NCBI GenBank assembly: GCA_003427395.1
Contig: BFEA01000540.1
Location: 516,588 to 578,879, forward strand
Length of the DNA stretch: 62,292 nucleotides
Direction of reading: 5' to 3'
Origin: Chara braunii
Lineage: Eukaryota; Streptophyta; Charophyceae; Charales; Characeae
The stretch's first letter is position 1; every line of letters begins with the position of its first letter. Both the position numbers and the translations under genes were made by a program. A model generated the notes under the pieces. The model saw only the letters and a program-made list of their open reading frames with translations, did not search any database and was not told where the DNA came from. Shown here in pieces: positions 20,644 through 31,689 of this stretch.

Positions 20644-20835
20644 GGTGGGTTGGTCGGTCGGTGGGTCAGTCGGTCTGTGTCAATGGACTTGCACATTGAG
20701 CTTGGGTGGTGGGTTGGTCGGTCGGTGGGTCAGTTGGTCTGTGTGAATGGACTTGCACATTGAGCTTGGTTGGTGGGTTGGTCGGTCGGTAGGTCAATTG
20801 GTCTGTGTCAATGGAATTGCACATTGAACTTGTCC
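20644..20835. repeat. 64-bp tandem repeat, three units
   Basis: Units begin GGTGGGTTGGTCGGTCGGT at 20644, 20708 and 20772, each followed by GGACTTGCACATTGAGCTTG or a close form. Confidence 0.9.
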
Positions 20836-21206
20836 CCGCGTCGGCGATCCTGGCTGGCTGCACCAGTATCTGCCTGGGTGGGTTGGGATGAAGGATGTCC
20901 AGTCATGTTCTTGGCTTTAGGAAAAAACGAGGAAATGGCTGTGTCAAATCGGGGGGCGGGGCAAGGGGGGAGTCTCTCAACCACTCTGAATTTTCTAGTC
21001 AAATTTGAGCTGTGGACGTAATACGCCCTTAAGGGAGTTGAGCTGGGGCATAAATGAACATTGGGAAGGTTGACCCAAACAAACAAATGAAGGGCCCATC
21101 ATTTGTTGGGATGGCACACACTCTGTCAAGGGTGGGTGGGGGTGGATGAGAAGGGATGGCGACATTCCATATTCCACATATCCCTTGGGACCTCGGCCTC
21201 CTGGTA

Positions 21207-21337
21207 CTATCGTCTTCCCCCAAACATAACGCACACTGAAAATGAATGTTTACGCGCCACATTTCCGGTTCGGTACAGCCATTTCCGGTTCGGTACAGCC
21301 ATAATCAGGGTGCGTTGTGTTCGGGGGAAGACGGTAG
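21207..21337. mobile_element. Palindromic MITE family A, copy (21.2 kb)
   Basis: CTATCGTCTTCCCCCAAAC to GGGGGAAGACGGTAG. The block CATTTCCGGTTCGGTACAGC is present twice in tandem, which lengthens it to 131 bp. Confidence 0.75.
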
Positions 21338-21479
21338 GAAAGAACCATCATCACCTGCTGGCCTGGTGGTCCCCCTCCACCTCGCCGTCCAGTCCACCTC
21401 TTCTCCTACTCCCGATTCACAGAGACGAAAAGGAGCAGCAGGCAAAAGCGGACACCCACCACTCCTAGTACAGACAAAC

Positions 21480-21655
21480 ATGGCGAGATCCTGCAGTCAA
21501 CCACAGTCAAGTCCGCTGGTACCTGTTGACTGTGGTCGACTGTGGGCCCCACAGGATATTCTGTGGGCCCCCCAGGGGCCCTGTTGAATCCCGTTGAATG
21601 GCCCCAGGGGCCCCAGTCCGCTGTTGACTGTGGTTGACTGTGGGCATCGATACCC
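21480..21655. repeat. Short inverted and direct repeats
   Basis: GTTGACTGTGGTCGACTGTG (21525) and GTTGACTGTGGTTGACTGTG (21624) flank a GGGGCCC-rich palindromic core (GGCCCCCCAGGGGCCC, GGCCCCAGGGGCC). No coding signal. Confidence 0.6.
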
Positions 21656-22043
21656 AATAGAAACCCCCCTTGGAGGAACACTGAGACTGCCTGGCAGAGG
21701 AGGGCCCTCGACGACTGCCATGTCCCGTGCCTCCTGCCTAACTTCATTCTCATCCCAACCCCCCTCTTCGATGAACCCCCCGACCGCCTCATCATCATTA
21801 GGGGGCTTGTCCAGAAGTACAACCCTGTCGAGGGGAACGACAGTTCATATTCACCCACCCACGGTCAAAAGGAAAACAGAGTCGAAGCCACACGACGGCC
21901 TACCGGGAAGAGAGCACGTCAAAAGCCACTGCTGTACACTCTTCCTGAAGGGCAGACATCGTAGCCGTTCATGTGCGTTCTGGCTGAAGGGAAGGGTAGG
22001 GTAGGGTCGGGTAGGGTTTAAGCTGCCAAGGGTCTCGGGGTTA

Positions 22044-22219
22044 AGTGACTTGAAAGGGGTGAAGACGAATGCAGGCAGCCTAGCCACCACTCGGCACACA
22101 GATAAATAGATGGGGAAGTGGCTTAAAGGGGTGAAGACGAATGCAGCCAGTATTGTCTGTGTGGACCTCGTTAATAGTGACTTAGAAGGGGTGAAGACGA
22201 ATGCATCCAGTATTGTCAT
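22044..22219. repeat. Tandem repeat, three irregular units
   Basis: GGGGTGAAGACGAATGCA occurs at 22056, 22128 and 22188, the last two followed by CCAGTATTGTC. Confidence 0.8.
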
Positions 22220-22334
22220 GTATAGGGGGGATTGACGCGGCCCACCTTCGGGCTGAAGAGGCACACTGACCTGCCATACTCAAATGGAACTCAGTCTACA
22301 TGTATGATTGAATACTCTGCAACATGTAAAAAGG

Positions 22335-22402
22335 GACACTGCACTGGGCCCGCCCGCTTCCCAGCCGGTATAACTCATGGGAAGCGGGCCCAGTGTCCCT
22401 GG
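22335..22402. repeat. Hairpin
   Basis: CACTGGGCCCGCCCGCTTCC and GGAAGCGGGCCCAGTG are inverted around a 17-base loop. Confidence 0.7.
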
Positions 22403-22414
22403 GAAAAGGGCCTG

Positions 22415-22538
22415 GTCCAACTCCCCACCGATAGACGGAGCCGACCGCGGAGAGCTTGGCTTGAGGTGTCTGCTCCTACCAGCACTCGAGCTGCTTCAGG
22501 GGTTCATTCTCCAAAAAAAAAAAAAAAGGAAAAAAAAA
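22415..22538 (+). mobile_element. SINE-type 3' tail (CTCCCCACCGATAGA family)
   Basis: CTCCCCACCGATAGACGGAG, then GTCTGCTCCTACCAGCAC and an A-rich tail. The same order is found at 54017-54120, and the CTCCCCAC.AATAGA block is shared with the family at 49428 and 55060. Confidence 0.55.
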
Positions 22539-24200
22539 AGAGAGAGAAGGGAGGCGCGTTTCTTCTTTTTTTTTTTCCTGTCATTCCATTCTTTTGTAAA
22601 AAAATTGTCTTTTTTTTTTGTGTCTTGGACGAGGGGACGAAGATGGATTAGGAAGGAGTCTGAGGGCATACCCACACTCTGGATGGAATTGAGGTCGGAT
22701 ACATCCCAAGTACGCCTTTAATTGACGTCAGATACATTTCAGATTGAGCTGGTAGTTGTGAGTGTACTCCGAGGGGGAGTGTCTCCCGCTAGCGATGGGT
22801 TATGGGATGGATTTAACAGAGGTTCGTGTGTCCTTAGAACGCTAGACGTCTGCTATACAAGGATATGTGTGAACGTGCAGTGAAGAGTACGGAGCTGTGA
22901 GTGTTTGCATTTGGTGGTTACTTTGTTGTCATTTTTTATTTATTTAGGTTATTATTATTTTTGAATAAAGAAAAAGTTAAAAGAAGAAGACAGAGCTTCA
23001 TACTGCTTGTCAGATCCTTGGCGGCGCTGGCGGCACCAGCCAGTCTGAAGAGATCTACCCACCGAAATTTCCTCAAGCCTAGAAGAGGGCACTACGGCCA
23101 ACCAAGCCCCTAAACTTGTGTTTTTTTTTTTTTTTGGGTCAAATATTGTCTCCTCAAGGGGCCTTCAACAAGAATCCACTGAAGAGGTAAGTACGGTTCC
23201 TTGACGACATTTATTTTTGGTATAATGCATGGGAGTAATTGGCCGGTGCCAGAGATTCCGAGATTTCTGACTTTTCTTAAGTCGAAAATAGGTTTGACAT
23301 TAAAAAAAAGAAAACGACAAAATGCGTGATTACATTCATAGACAAGTCCGTTTATTTTTATTTTTATTTTTTATCGGTCATTCCATTATATGTCGGAAAG
23401 AGGGTCCGGCGTCCCTCACATATAACCGCCAGCCATACAGGGCACTCCCGGCCAATCCCATCCCTGACTGCAGCCCTAACTAGACAAGTCCTCATTAGCT
23501 AGGCAATCGACAGTTCTGGACGCGGTTCCCACAATAGAAAGTTTTGGGCCCGATTTCCTGCAGGTGTCGCCCCCCATCAATAGACGGATCCGCCCGAGAG
23601 GCAAACGCCTCAATTGTGGCGCGCTTCGCTTCCCTTACCACCGTCGGGATACACGACTGGCAGACGTTTTTTTTTTCTTCACGAAAAATAAAAATAAAAA
23701 TAAAAAGAAGTTTTATAATTCTTGTGTTCCATTGTTGTGCGTGACTTACCTATCTTGATGGAATTGGTTGACGTCTGCTATTCAAGGATATGTGTGAAAA
23801 TGATGTGAGTGTTTGCTTTATCTTGGTGTATATTCGGCTTGTTATCAGCATACTGTACTAACATCCTTCATCGTAATTCACCTTTCCCAACGATGATCTG
23901 GTGGACCTGACAGACTGATTTCCAGACTTCGTTTTTTTTTTTTTTTTTTTTTTTGGCTCTGAGAAATCGAACTTCAAATGTGAAATTCAAATATTGTGGT
24001 GGATCTGAGAGGAACGCCTCCGCGTCTGTAGGATGGCCTGTTAGAGGCATCATGAGATACATGGTGATGAATGTATCCCCATACTCGTTACTTGTTCATC
24101 CTCGTGGCTGTGTTCGTGGACGCATTTTATTGCCACGGTACATCACTATGAAGACTTATGTGAAGGAGAGAACTTACCAGCCCATGATGAATTCGGGTGC
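22539..24200. other. No gene seen; flank of Penelope-like element
   Basis: Mixed sequence with short A/T runs (for example 23935-23954) and a CCATCAATAGACGGATCCGC block at 23574 that resembles the SINE tails. The AT-rich part after 23760 may be the 5' flank or untranslated part of the downstream retroelement. Confidence 0.5.
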
Positions 24201-24270
24201 ACAGCTGTTGTTCTCTGTTTTTATGTGCCATTTCAATTCATTTTAAAATTATGCCGCTCGGCTGGATCTC

Positions 24271-25284
24271 ATGGAAAAGAGAAAACGGGGACCGGACTTA
24301 CCGGTGGGGAATAGCCCACCTATGGTTACCCCGGAGAAAAAGGCGAGCACAAGACTATCAGAGGAGTCGAAAAGTCGTATTGAGATGATAAAGAGTGATG
24401 CAGCGAAGGACGTGGGGACAACAAGCACGCCGACAAAGATTGATTTGTCGCTCAAGCACATTACGGCCTGTTGCGAACCGGGTGGGAAGGAGAAATTTGA
24501 GCAAGATTGCCATGACTTTTATGACGCTCTAACCGTCGAGGAACTGAAGGAGGCTTGTCGACGAGAGAAAGTGGCTTATGGTAACCGGTAGTTGGCGATC
24601 AAACGGCTTATCACGAGGAGATCGGCGGTCGCATATGATCCAGCGACAATTCCGTTGCCGACAACACCTCGAGTCACGACACGTTCGAGCAAAGGGGTGG
24701 TCATCAAAGAGGAGGAGAAACTGGTTACCTCGGATTCTGACGAATCCTTCTCTGAGGATTCTGAGTGAGGACCCGGTCGTTGCGACGACTTCCGAATTAG
24801 AGCTGAGCAGTTAAGTGAGCGAAGGCTGTCGAAGCAAGGTAAGTGCAAGGAAGATGAGCGTGAGTTTAGAGCTGCTACCATTGGGTTGATATTGAGTGGA
24901 GAAGTGAAATGGGGGGAGAAGTTTTTGAACTATTGGAGGGAGGAGGTAGATAGAGGGACCTTTGACCTGGCTGCTCCTAAAAGCTGTGTGTATGTTTTGA
25001 TTTCTCCGTGTTTTAAACCAGTCTATATCGGATTGACCGAGCGTGGTTTGTGGGCCAGGTGGCGGGAACACTATTGCTTAGGACATCGATCTGGGAAACG
25101 AGGTAGGACGTTGTACAATTGGTTCGGGAAAGTTGGAGCGCACAAGTATGTCGCCCTTCCGATTTACACTAGCACGGACCGATCGGAGTTGGAGGCGGTG
25201 GAAACTGCTCTAATCAAACATTGGTCACCTTCATTGAACGTGCGATTGGTGACTTCGAGAAGAGGGTCGAAGAATACGCTCTAG
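24271..25284 (+). pseudogene. Penelope-like element N-terminal part: SAP-like segment and GIY-YIG endonuclease
   Basis: One frame with two internal stops. Residues 1-106 end in LTVEELKEACRREKVAYGNR, then TAG, then LAIKRLI: a SAP-like helix-turn-helix pattern (DNA binding in that family). After a charged stretch (SDSDESFSEDSE) and a TGA, the same frame continues into the GIY-YIG domain. From the Met at 24886, CVYVL lies at 34-38, PVYIG at 45-49, catalytic-Arg candidates at 58 and 60 (WARWREH), and metal-binding Glu106 in EAVETALIKHWSPSLN. The domain looks complete. In retroelements it nicks the target to prime reverse transcription. The SAP call is tentative; the GIY-YIG call is firm. Confidence 0.8.
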
Positions 25285-25330
25285 ATCGGAGGCGGTGGAA
25301 ACCGCTCTAATCAAACATTGGTCACCTTCT
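25191..25330. repeat. Local duplication inside the retroelement
   Basis: GGAGGCGGTGGAAACTGCTC with its downstream AATCAAACATTGGTCACCTTC occurs at 25191 and again at 25288. The roughly 97-base insertion adds a TAG at 25282 and moves the downstream reading frame by one base. Confidence 0.85.
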
Positions 25331-26224
25331 AAACGTAGACCGGGGAAGAAAGAACGTAGAAAATGGATGACAGCTGGGAGGACTCGGAGGTTTGAGACTG
25401 ACTCGGGAAAATTGTTCGCATTGCGGCTCGATGGAAAGGATAATAGTACTGTGAAGATTTTGGACCTGTTGCGTAGTGTGAAAAGAAAGAAGGGAGATGT
25501 GAAGTTTTGGAGTAAAGGGGGGACGACGTGGGCAGATGGGTGGAAGCTGGTTCGACGTCTGTTCGGTGAGACGAGAGTGAAATCCGGGCACGGGACGAAA
25601 CCGCTCCGGAAATGTAAAAAATCCTTCGAGCGGGAAGGCTTTGTTGTATTACGTAGAGTTACTGAGGCCTCCCCCGATGTGCTTGCTCTTAAAGAGGACA
25701 TCGTAAGGATGTTTAAAAATCAACGTAAGCAAAAGGAACTTTACTCGAAATCTCTGACTGAGCTTGTTAAATACTACAGTGCTGTTAAGACGTTTACGGC
25801 AAAGAGGAGTAGAACTAAGGCACGATGTATGATTTCCAGGGTCGTGAAAGCGAGGTTTGGGTTCAACGTGAGGACTAGGATCATTGTGAAGACACAGTAT
25901 GATGAGAGAATCAAGAAGAGTGAGGTGATGAGGGTTGTAAGGTGGAAGGTAGGTGGTTTGAAGCTTGAGGCTCCATTGAGGGAAATGGTAAAGCGTCGTG
26001 CACGGGTTGTTTGGAAGAAAAGCCCGATTGTGGGCGACATTCTCCACAACCATCGACATTGGGCGTCGAGACGTGCATCCAGCTGTGTTTGTGCTGGTTC
26101 AACCTATCCTAAGAAGGGTGGGCACGTGCATTTCCGCATCAGTGAGCTGGAGGGGATCCCGGGGATTGTGAGGAATGCTAAAAATGTACCCGTCAGGAGG
26201 TCGAACACAGGGACGTTATGCTGA
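25295..26224 (+). pseudogene. Penelope-like element: spacer between GIY-YIG and RT
   Basis: 309 open codons in the next frame. Begins with the duplicated tail of GIY-YIG and continues as a basic region (for example KRSRTKAR, VKRRARVVWKK). Near residues 272-290 it has CVCAG...GGHVHF, a possible C.C...H.H zinc-binding group. This part resembles no family I can name but sits where the RT N-terminal extension is expected. Its open length with basic, helix-prone sequence and codons like its neighbours argues it was coding. Confidence 0.65.
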
Positions 26225-26620
26225 GTAAGGAATTGAGTGATGCATTTCGTTCTTGGGGGGGGAACATGAAAATGGAAGAATCCACAATTAACTTTGGAAG
26301 AGAAGAGGTGCAGTGCTGTTTTGTGAAGAGGACGGATCAGGTGTTTACAAACGGGATGAAGGAGGTTCTGGATGTGAAAGAGAAGCTGAAAGGATTGGTC
26401 ATGGCACCCTTGGATCGGAATCCGGGTGACACGTTAGTGCTTTGTCCGTTTCTGTACGATAAGGGAATGGAGGAGACCTTTCTCCTAAGTGATGGGTACC
26501 GAGTGTGTGTAGAGGAGGAGAGGCAGCTCTTGGCTTCATCAAGAGTTGAATATGAGAGAAGGGGTCTGCATGCACATGGGAAGTGGAACGCGAACGGGAA
26601 AGTAGGGAGGGCGATACGGA
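26218..26620 (+). pseudogene. Penelope-like element: RT finger segment
   Basis: After another frame shift the sequence reads LKGLVMAPLDRNPGDTLVL, the (V/A)xxDRNPG finger pattern typical of Penelope-like RTs, then CPFLYDKGMEETF. The true frame leaves this one near 26600, where KYRPI appears in the third frame. Coordinates of the shifts are approximate. Confidence 0.7.
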
Positions 26621-27716
26621 CAAGTACCGCCCGATTTGCCCTACGTTTGAGGAACCTACGGTGAAGGCATGTAAGTTGGTTGCGAAAGGCATAAATGGGT
26701 TGTTGTTTGCACTACCGGATTCGGGACACTTCAACTTGAGATCGGTGTCGGATATGAAGAAGCGAATGAAGGGAATTTGCAATCGGTCGGGAAAGAGCAG
26801 AAAAAAGGTGGAAATCGTGGGGGCGTCATTCGATATAAAAGATATGTTTAGTCGTCTTCCGCACGCGACCATCAGGTTGGCAGTCGAGTGGGTGGTTTGG
26901 TGGTTTTCTGAGAAGGGATTCAGTGGGATTTTCGTGCACAAGAGGGGTCGAGGCGCATGTTTGAGCAAGAGTGAGAGTTTGGATGGGTTCGTGTTCTTGT
27001 GGTTTAGATACATTTTGTCGTTTGTTTCTTTCGAATTGGAATTCTGTTTCACGAGAGCATGTGGGATTCTACTGCAGCAGATTATTGGCATCCCAATGGG
27101 AAAGAGTTTGAGTCCCCCGTTAGCTTGCCTAATGTGCGCAAAGAGCGAATGGGACTTTCTCTTGACGATTGGCAGTAAAAAACGGGCCTTTGATGGAATG
27201 AGGTTTGTGGATGATGTTTCGGTTTTTGCTGCGTATAATCCAACGAAAGCAGGTGATAAGGCGAAGGCTCTGAAGACACTTACGCAGTTTGAGCACTGTT
27301 ACAATGAAGCCCTTACTCTCAAACGGACAGATGAGGGGAAAGAGAGTTGGGTTTTCTTGGGATGCAGAGTGACAGTTGGGAAGGAACCTCCCTTCTTGAA
27401 TACAGTGCAAGTGATGAAGAATGAGAAAGAATTGAGGGAAGGGGGGAATCTCCCTTTTCGCACCTTCCAGGATTTCGGGTCATGGTCAAGTAAGAGGGCG
27501 AAGATGGCTGTGGTCACGAGTGCTTTGCACCGTATTGACCAGAATTCATGCATGGGGTTCGAATTGCTTGACACAGTGATGTTGCTGAAATCCGAGCTGA
27601 GAAGATGCAATTTTCCGAGCCACTGGTTCGGACGAATCCTACGGAGCTTCAGCCGCGACAAGAGTCCGGCATGGAAAATGATTTCACTGTTGTTTAGGGA
27701 GAAACACGATAGGTAG
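26583..27716 (+). pseudogene. Penelope-like element: reverse transcriptase core
   Basis: 377 open codons; coding presumably enters near residue 10. KYRPI is at 14-18, motif A SFDIKDMFSRLP at 82-93 with catalytic Asp84, motif B GIPMGKSLSPPLA at 169-181, motif C FVDD at 208-211 with both Asp present, and FLGCRV near 263. No zinc-finger endonuclease follows, and the frame ends at 27716 with a thumb-like helical region. The core catalytic residues are intact even though the full gene is broken. RNA-directed DNA synthesis from a target-nick primer is the known role of the family. Confidence 0.85.
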
Positions 27717-28881
27717 ATTGGACGTTTGAGTATGGAATCATGTGTAGCTCTTGTTAGGTTTTGAGTTCGGATCATAGGAATTTGAATTGTGTTGGTATGT
27801 TGAGTTGGGGCTGTAGGGACCAGGGAATGCCCTTGGTGATATCGATACTATTTCGGACATATCGAGGGTTGGTATGAGTGCCCAAAATAAGTACTTTGTT
27901 TGTTTTTGAGTGTTCCCTTTGATTCGAACCAGGGACATGTAGAATGACTAGAATAATCCATTGGCGGATACCAGTACTTTCGGTAATGCTGCTCGGAGCG
28001 ATTAACGGCATTCATATGTTTCCCGATTCGAACAGGTGACCTGTAGGGATGACTAGAATAATCCATTGGGCGGGTACCAGTACTTTCCGTACTGGTGCTC
28101 GAAGCGTTTTCGGCTGCCGCAGGGCGCCGACCCGTTCTGGTTTTTGGACCTTGACTTGTGATGACGTACGGTATTAATAGTAGGATCGAGGAGTAGTGAA
28201 TCCTCTCTCGCCGTGTGGCGATTGACATAGCCGAGGGAAGCGAGGTAGCGGCAGGTGTGCAGAGGGGGATGGTGATGGTTCGGTTGTGTCTCTCAACACT
28301 CATCCTCATCTTTCTGTGGAGCACGCATGACCGTGATTAACCCACCACTGGTTAACGTGGGTCTTCTTTCAGAATAAGATGTTGATTGTTGAATATGTGC
28401 AGCGTCTTGGCTATGACCAGTGTGCTGTTGACTGTGTGCATGTGCTCTTGGCGCATAGCGTTTGCAGTTCTGATTATCCATATTTTTAAGAAAAAGGGCA
28501 ACAATTTGGGGTGTCGTCGCCCAACTGGCTGGCTCCAGGCAATTCAGAAAAGTTTTTGCTCTTCTGATTTCTTAAACGCCCCAACTCCGGTCGGCTTATT
28601 GATAATTCTTTCTTATTAACAATCCAGCCACGTGGGATTGGTGTTTTTTTTTTTCCAGCCCTTTCCAGGTGAAGGTGAAACAAGTTGAAAACAAAAAAAA
28701 AAAGAAGTAAAGTAGAAACACACACGAGCGAAAATCCACACTATGTGTCAACACCGGGTGTAGATCAACGAGTGTGCAAAAAAAATACACAGAATGTAGA
28801 AGATAGTACAATGACATCCCAAGAAGATAGTACAATGGCATCCCCAACGCCGCTTATTGGTGCATCAGACGTCAGATGCAC
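27717..28881. other. No gene seen
   Basis: Contains a duplicated block (TAGAATGACTAGAATAATCC at 27940 and GGATGACTAGAATAATCC at 28045, each followed by CATTGG and CCAGTACTTTC; unit about 104 bp). The first part may be the 3' untranslated region of the Penelope-like element. Confidence 0.55.
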
Positions 28882-29013
28882 TCTTAGGGCCTCGCTGCAC
28901 TACTCTGGAAATGTGCAAAACGAGAGTGAATCTTCCGCTAGATTATGGAAAGATACACCGCCATGATTTTTGTCTTTTGTGCATGTCTAGAGTGGTGCAG
29001 CGAGGCCCTTAGG
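28882..29013. mobile_element. MITE family C, best copy
   Basis: CTTAGGGCCTCGCTGCACTA at the left and GGTGCAGCGAGGCCCTTAGG at the right are inverted. The inner arms are ATGTGCAAAACGAGAGTG and TTTTGTGCATGTCTAGAGT. Confidence 0.8.
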
Positions 29014-29229
29014 CTTGTGCTCCACTGCAGGATCAATTCCCTTTCTAAATTAGGTACGGCACAGTTATGGGGCTCCCCCTACCAGCCCTTTTGGGGCTAT
29101 TACGAAAACAGCTCCATGCAAAGAAAAAAAATTGTGGGATTCGTTTTTGGTGCGGCCGGAATTGTGGCCTGATGCATTGTCCCACGTTTCATGGATTTTT
29201 TGGCAGACAATACCGTGCCGGTGTACTCC

Positions 29230-29500
29230 CAAGTTGAGAACCGTTTATTCGGAGCATTGTCCCACTTTTCACTGAATTCTCGGAACGCGGCCTGACAAGG
29301 AGAAATCCGACTCTCAATGCATCAGGCCTGAATTGTGGCCTGATGCATGTCCCACTTTTCATGGAATTCTCGGAACGGGGCCTGACAAGGAGAACTCCCT
29401 CCGACTGTCAATGCATCAGGCCTGAATTGTGGCCTGAGGCATGTCCCACTTTTCATGGAATTCTCGGAAAGCGGCCTGACAAGGAGAACTCCGACTGTCG
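29230..29500. repeat. About 92-bp tandem repeat, three units
   Basis: The GAATTCTCGGAA..GCGGCCTGACAAGGAGAA theme recurs near 29280, 29371 and 29463, with TGTGGCCTGA.GCATGTCCCA between. Lies at the 3' end of the minus-strand LINE. Confidence 0.85.
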
Positions 29501-29635
29501 GCACTCGGAGGCGGAAGCGTCCAAAGGGGAAAAGAAAGTAGAAACGGTGGTGGAGCCCGTCCGACTGTCGGCATTCGGAGGCGGAAGCATCCGAAGGGGA
29601 AAAGAAAGTAGAAGCGGTGGTGGAGCCTGCCCGCT
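29491..29635. repeat. 70-bp tandem repeat, two units
   Basis: CCGACTGTCGGCACTCGGAG at 29491 and CCGACTGTCGGCATTCGGAG at 29561 start near-identical 70-bp units. Adjoins the 92-bp array. Confidence 0.9.
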
Positions 29636-29639
29636 GGCC

Positions 29640-31289
29640 TCGAAGTTCCAATTCTCTGGATAACAAATATTCTGCTAATCTGACCCACAGCTTAGATCTG
29701 TTCCCAAATAGGGATGTAACAACCCATTTACATAACAACGCCAAGTTCTGATGTACCGGGTCCAAGATGCCCATACCCCCTTGACAGCGTGCGAAGGAGA
29801 CAGTTTCCCATGCAACTTTCCAAATGAAGCCCTGCTGAGAGTCTGCTGCAGGCTTCCACGAAACTCGCTCTGCATTCCTTTTGATTCTGGAGTAAGCTCT
29901 TGCTCCCAACAAATGTACCGACAAGGGGAACCATAGGAGGGAGAAGGCTGCTGAAGTTAACACCAAGGCCCGTCCAGAAAGGGAAAGCTTGAAGGAACGT
30001 GCCCATCCCGCAATCCTCCCTGCTACCTTGTCCGCCAACATAGAATCCTGCACATCAGAACAGTCCGACAAGGATACTTGGACTCCTAGGAACCGGTCCG
30101 AAGAATTAGCAGGTATTTGCTTTAACCCTCAATCCACACAGAGCACCCGGGGAGGAGGAAGGAGGAATAAGGATTTGTTCCAGTTTATAGAAGCTTCCGA
30201 TAAGGTGCAGTAATCATCTAAAACTTTACGCAATTCGTGCAGTGCTACAATACTGTTCTCACAAGCTACAGTAAGATCATCAGCTAAAGCTCCCCCCTTC
30301 CATTCAAGAGTGGGAGCTAGCTTTAGGCCTGCTATTGTCGGGTTGCTCCTAATGTTATCTAGAAGGACTTCTAATTGGAGCACAAACAGGAGGGGCGCCA
30401 GGGGACAGCCCTGACGCAGTGAGCGAGTTAGTTGGAATTCATCTGAGATCCTACCATTAATGACAACTACCGAAGAGGTGTTCTCGTAGCTAGCTGTTAC
30501 CCATGTGCTAAAGCCGGAGCCGAACCCCATCCTTTTTAACGTAGTATGAACAAAGTTCCATCCAACTTTGTCATACGCATTCTCCATGTCCAACAGGGGG
30601 ATGGCTATGTCCCTTTTTTCTTTACCAATGACTTCAAGAGCCTGTATGGTTGAGATAATATTTTCGAAAATAGATCTTCCTTTAACAAACACCCCCTGTT
30701 CCCAACCAATTAGATCGGGGAGGAGCTTTGCCAGGCGTAATGCCAAGGTCTTTGCAAGGAGCTTGTATGTAACGTTTAGGACTGAGATGGGTCTCCAGTT
30801 ACGGACATCTCGTTTGTCCCCTTTCTTGTACATGAGTGAAATCATGCCTTGAGTGAATCCTTTTGGGAGCGTGCCCGTATATCGGGCTTGATTATAGATT
30901 TCACATAGAAAGGGGGCAATGGAGGCCCAGGTTGCGAGAAAAAATTCAATGGGGAGCCCGTCCAATCCTGGGCACTTCCCTTTTGCCATAGCTTTAGCAG
31001 CCAGGAGGAACTCTGTTTCTTCTATAGGTTTGTCTAATTCAGCTGCAGCCGCATGAGAGATGGCCTTATGTGAAAGATCCCAAAAGGTCGATCTTTCATA
31101 TAAGTCACACTGTGGAGGGTCGAAGGGTCTCCGGGTAGTGACAATATCCCTGTAATACTCAAGAATGTAGCTGCACATCTGGATGGTATCTACAACTAAA
31201 GGTGCAGAGGCATCGAATGGATGAGACAGTTCCCGAATTAGAGATTTAGAGTGATGAATAAGAAGAGGACGAAAGGTCAGTTTCGTCAT
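29640..31289 (-). pseudogene. LINE ORF2: reverse transcriptase and C-terminal region
   Basis: From the Met at 31289: PGLDGLPIEFF at 108-117, RNWRPISVLNVTYKLLAKTL at 163-182, motif A LLDMENAYDKV with catalytic Asp234, motif B RQGCPLAPL at 292-300, motif C ALADD at 334-338 (LADD where YADD or FADD is usual), both Asp kept. A stop at 30131 is followed, after a frame break, by the downstream region from 30071 (LADKVAGRIAGWARSFKLSL). The family performs target-primed reverse transcription. Stops and the Leu in motif C suggest an inactive copy. Confidence 0.85.
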
Positions 31290-31689
31290 CCTATCTAGGC
31301 CTATAATCCCACGATAGTTTAGAAATTATGTCCATTCTAGGTGTCTTTGGATCTCCAGGGCTTCAAGCTGGGCTAGGGAATCTCTGCGAATGCCTGCCCA
31401 GTAGTAATATGAAAATGGGTCCTTACCCATCTTAGATTCAGCTTCAGATATCGCTTTAAGCAGGGACTTTTCTTCCTAGTTCCTCCGGGCCGCTTTCATC
31501 CTGGAGAAGATGATCAGGGCCTGCTTGGCAATAGCTATACCAGTGTCAGCCTACTGGAAGTAGTCTGCAAAGAGATCCTTGGCTTCCAGCCATTTCGTCA
31601 TATGAGAGTTAACCCAGCGGATTACCCCTGGGTCTTTCAACAGATTTACATTTAATCTAAAGGGTGGTCGGTGCCGTTCAATCTCATCT

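Larger units (their letters stand above)
24271..27716 (+). mobile_element. Penelope-like retroelement with N-terminal GIY-YIG (permuted order)
   Basis: Coding order is SAP-like segment, complete GIY-YIG endonuclease, a lysine/arginine-rich spacer, then reverse transcriptase with KYRPI, motif A FDIKDMF, motif B GIPMGKSLSPPLA, motif C FVDD and FLGCRV. The GIPMG...LSP and FLGC wording is Penelope-type, not LINE or LTR. In classical Penelope/Athena elements GIY-YIG follows the RT; here it precedes it, as described for the Chlamys/Naiad group of the green lineage and protists. The frame is broken by a TAG (24589), a TGA (24766) and shifts near 25285, 26220 and 26600, so the copy is dead or badly assembled. 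Terminal repeats were not located. Confidence 0.85.

Noticed and set aside
21988-22020. Interstitial telomere repeat
   Set aside because: GGGTAGGGTAGGGTCGGGTAGG is irregular and only the last piece (AGGGTTTA) matches the plant unit. The short GGGTTTAGGGTTTA at 61274 is too brief as well.
25231-27410. Long minus-strand open frames opposite the Penelope-like element
   Set aside because: No domain; the plus strand carries clear GIY-YIG and RT motifs.
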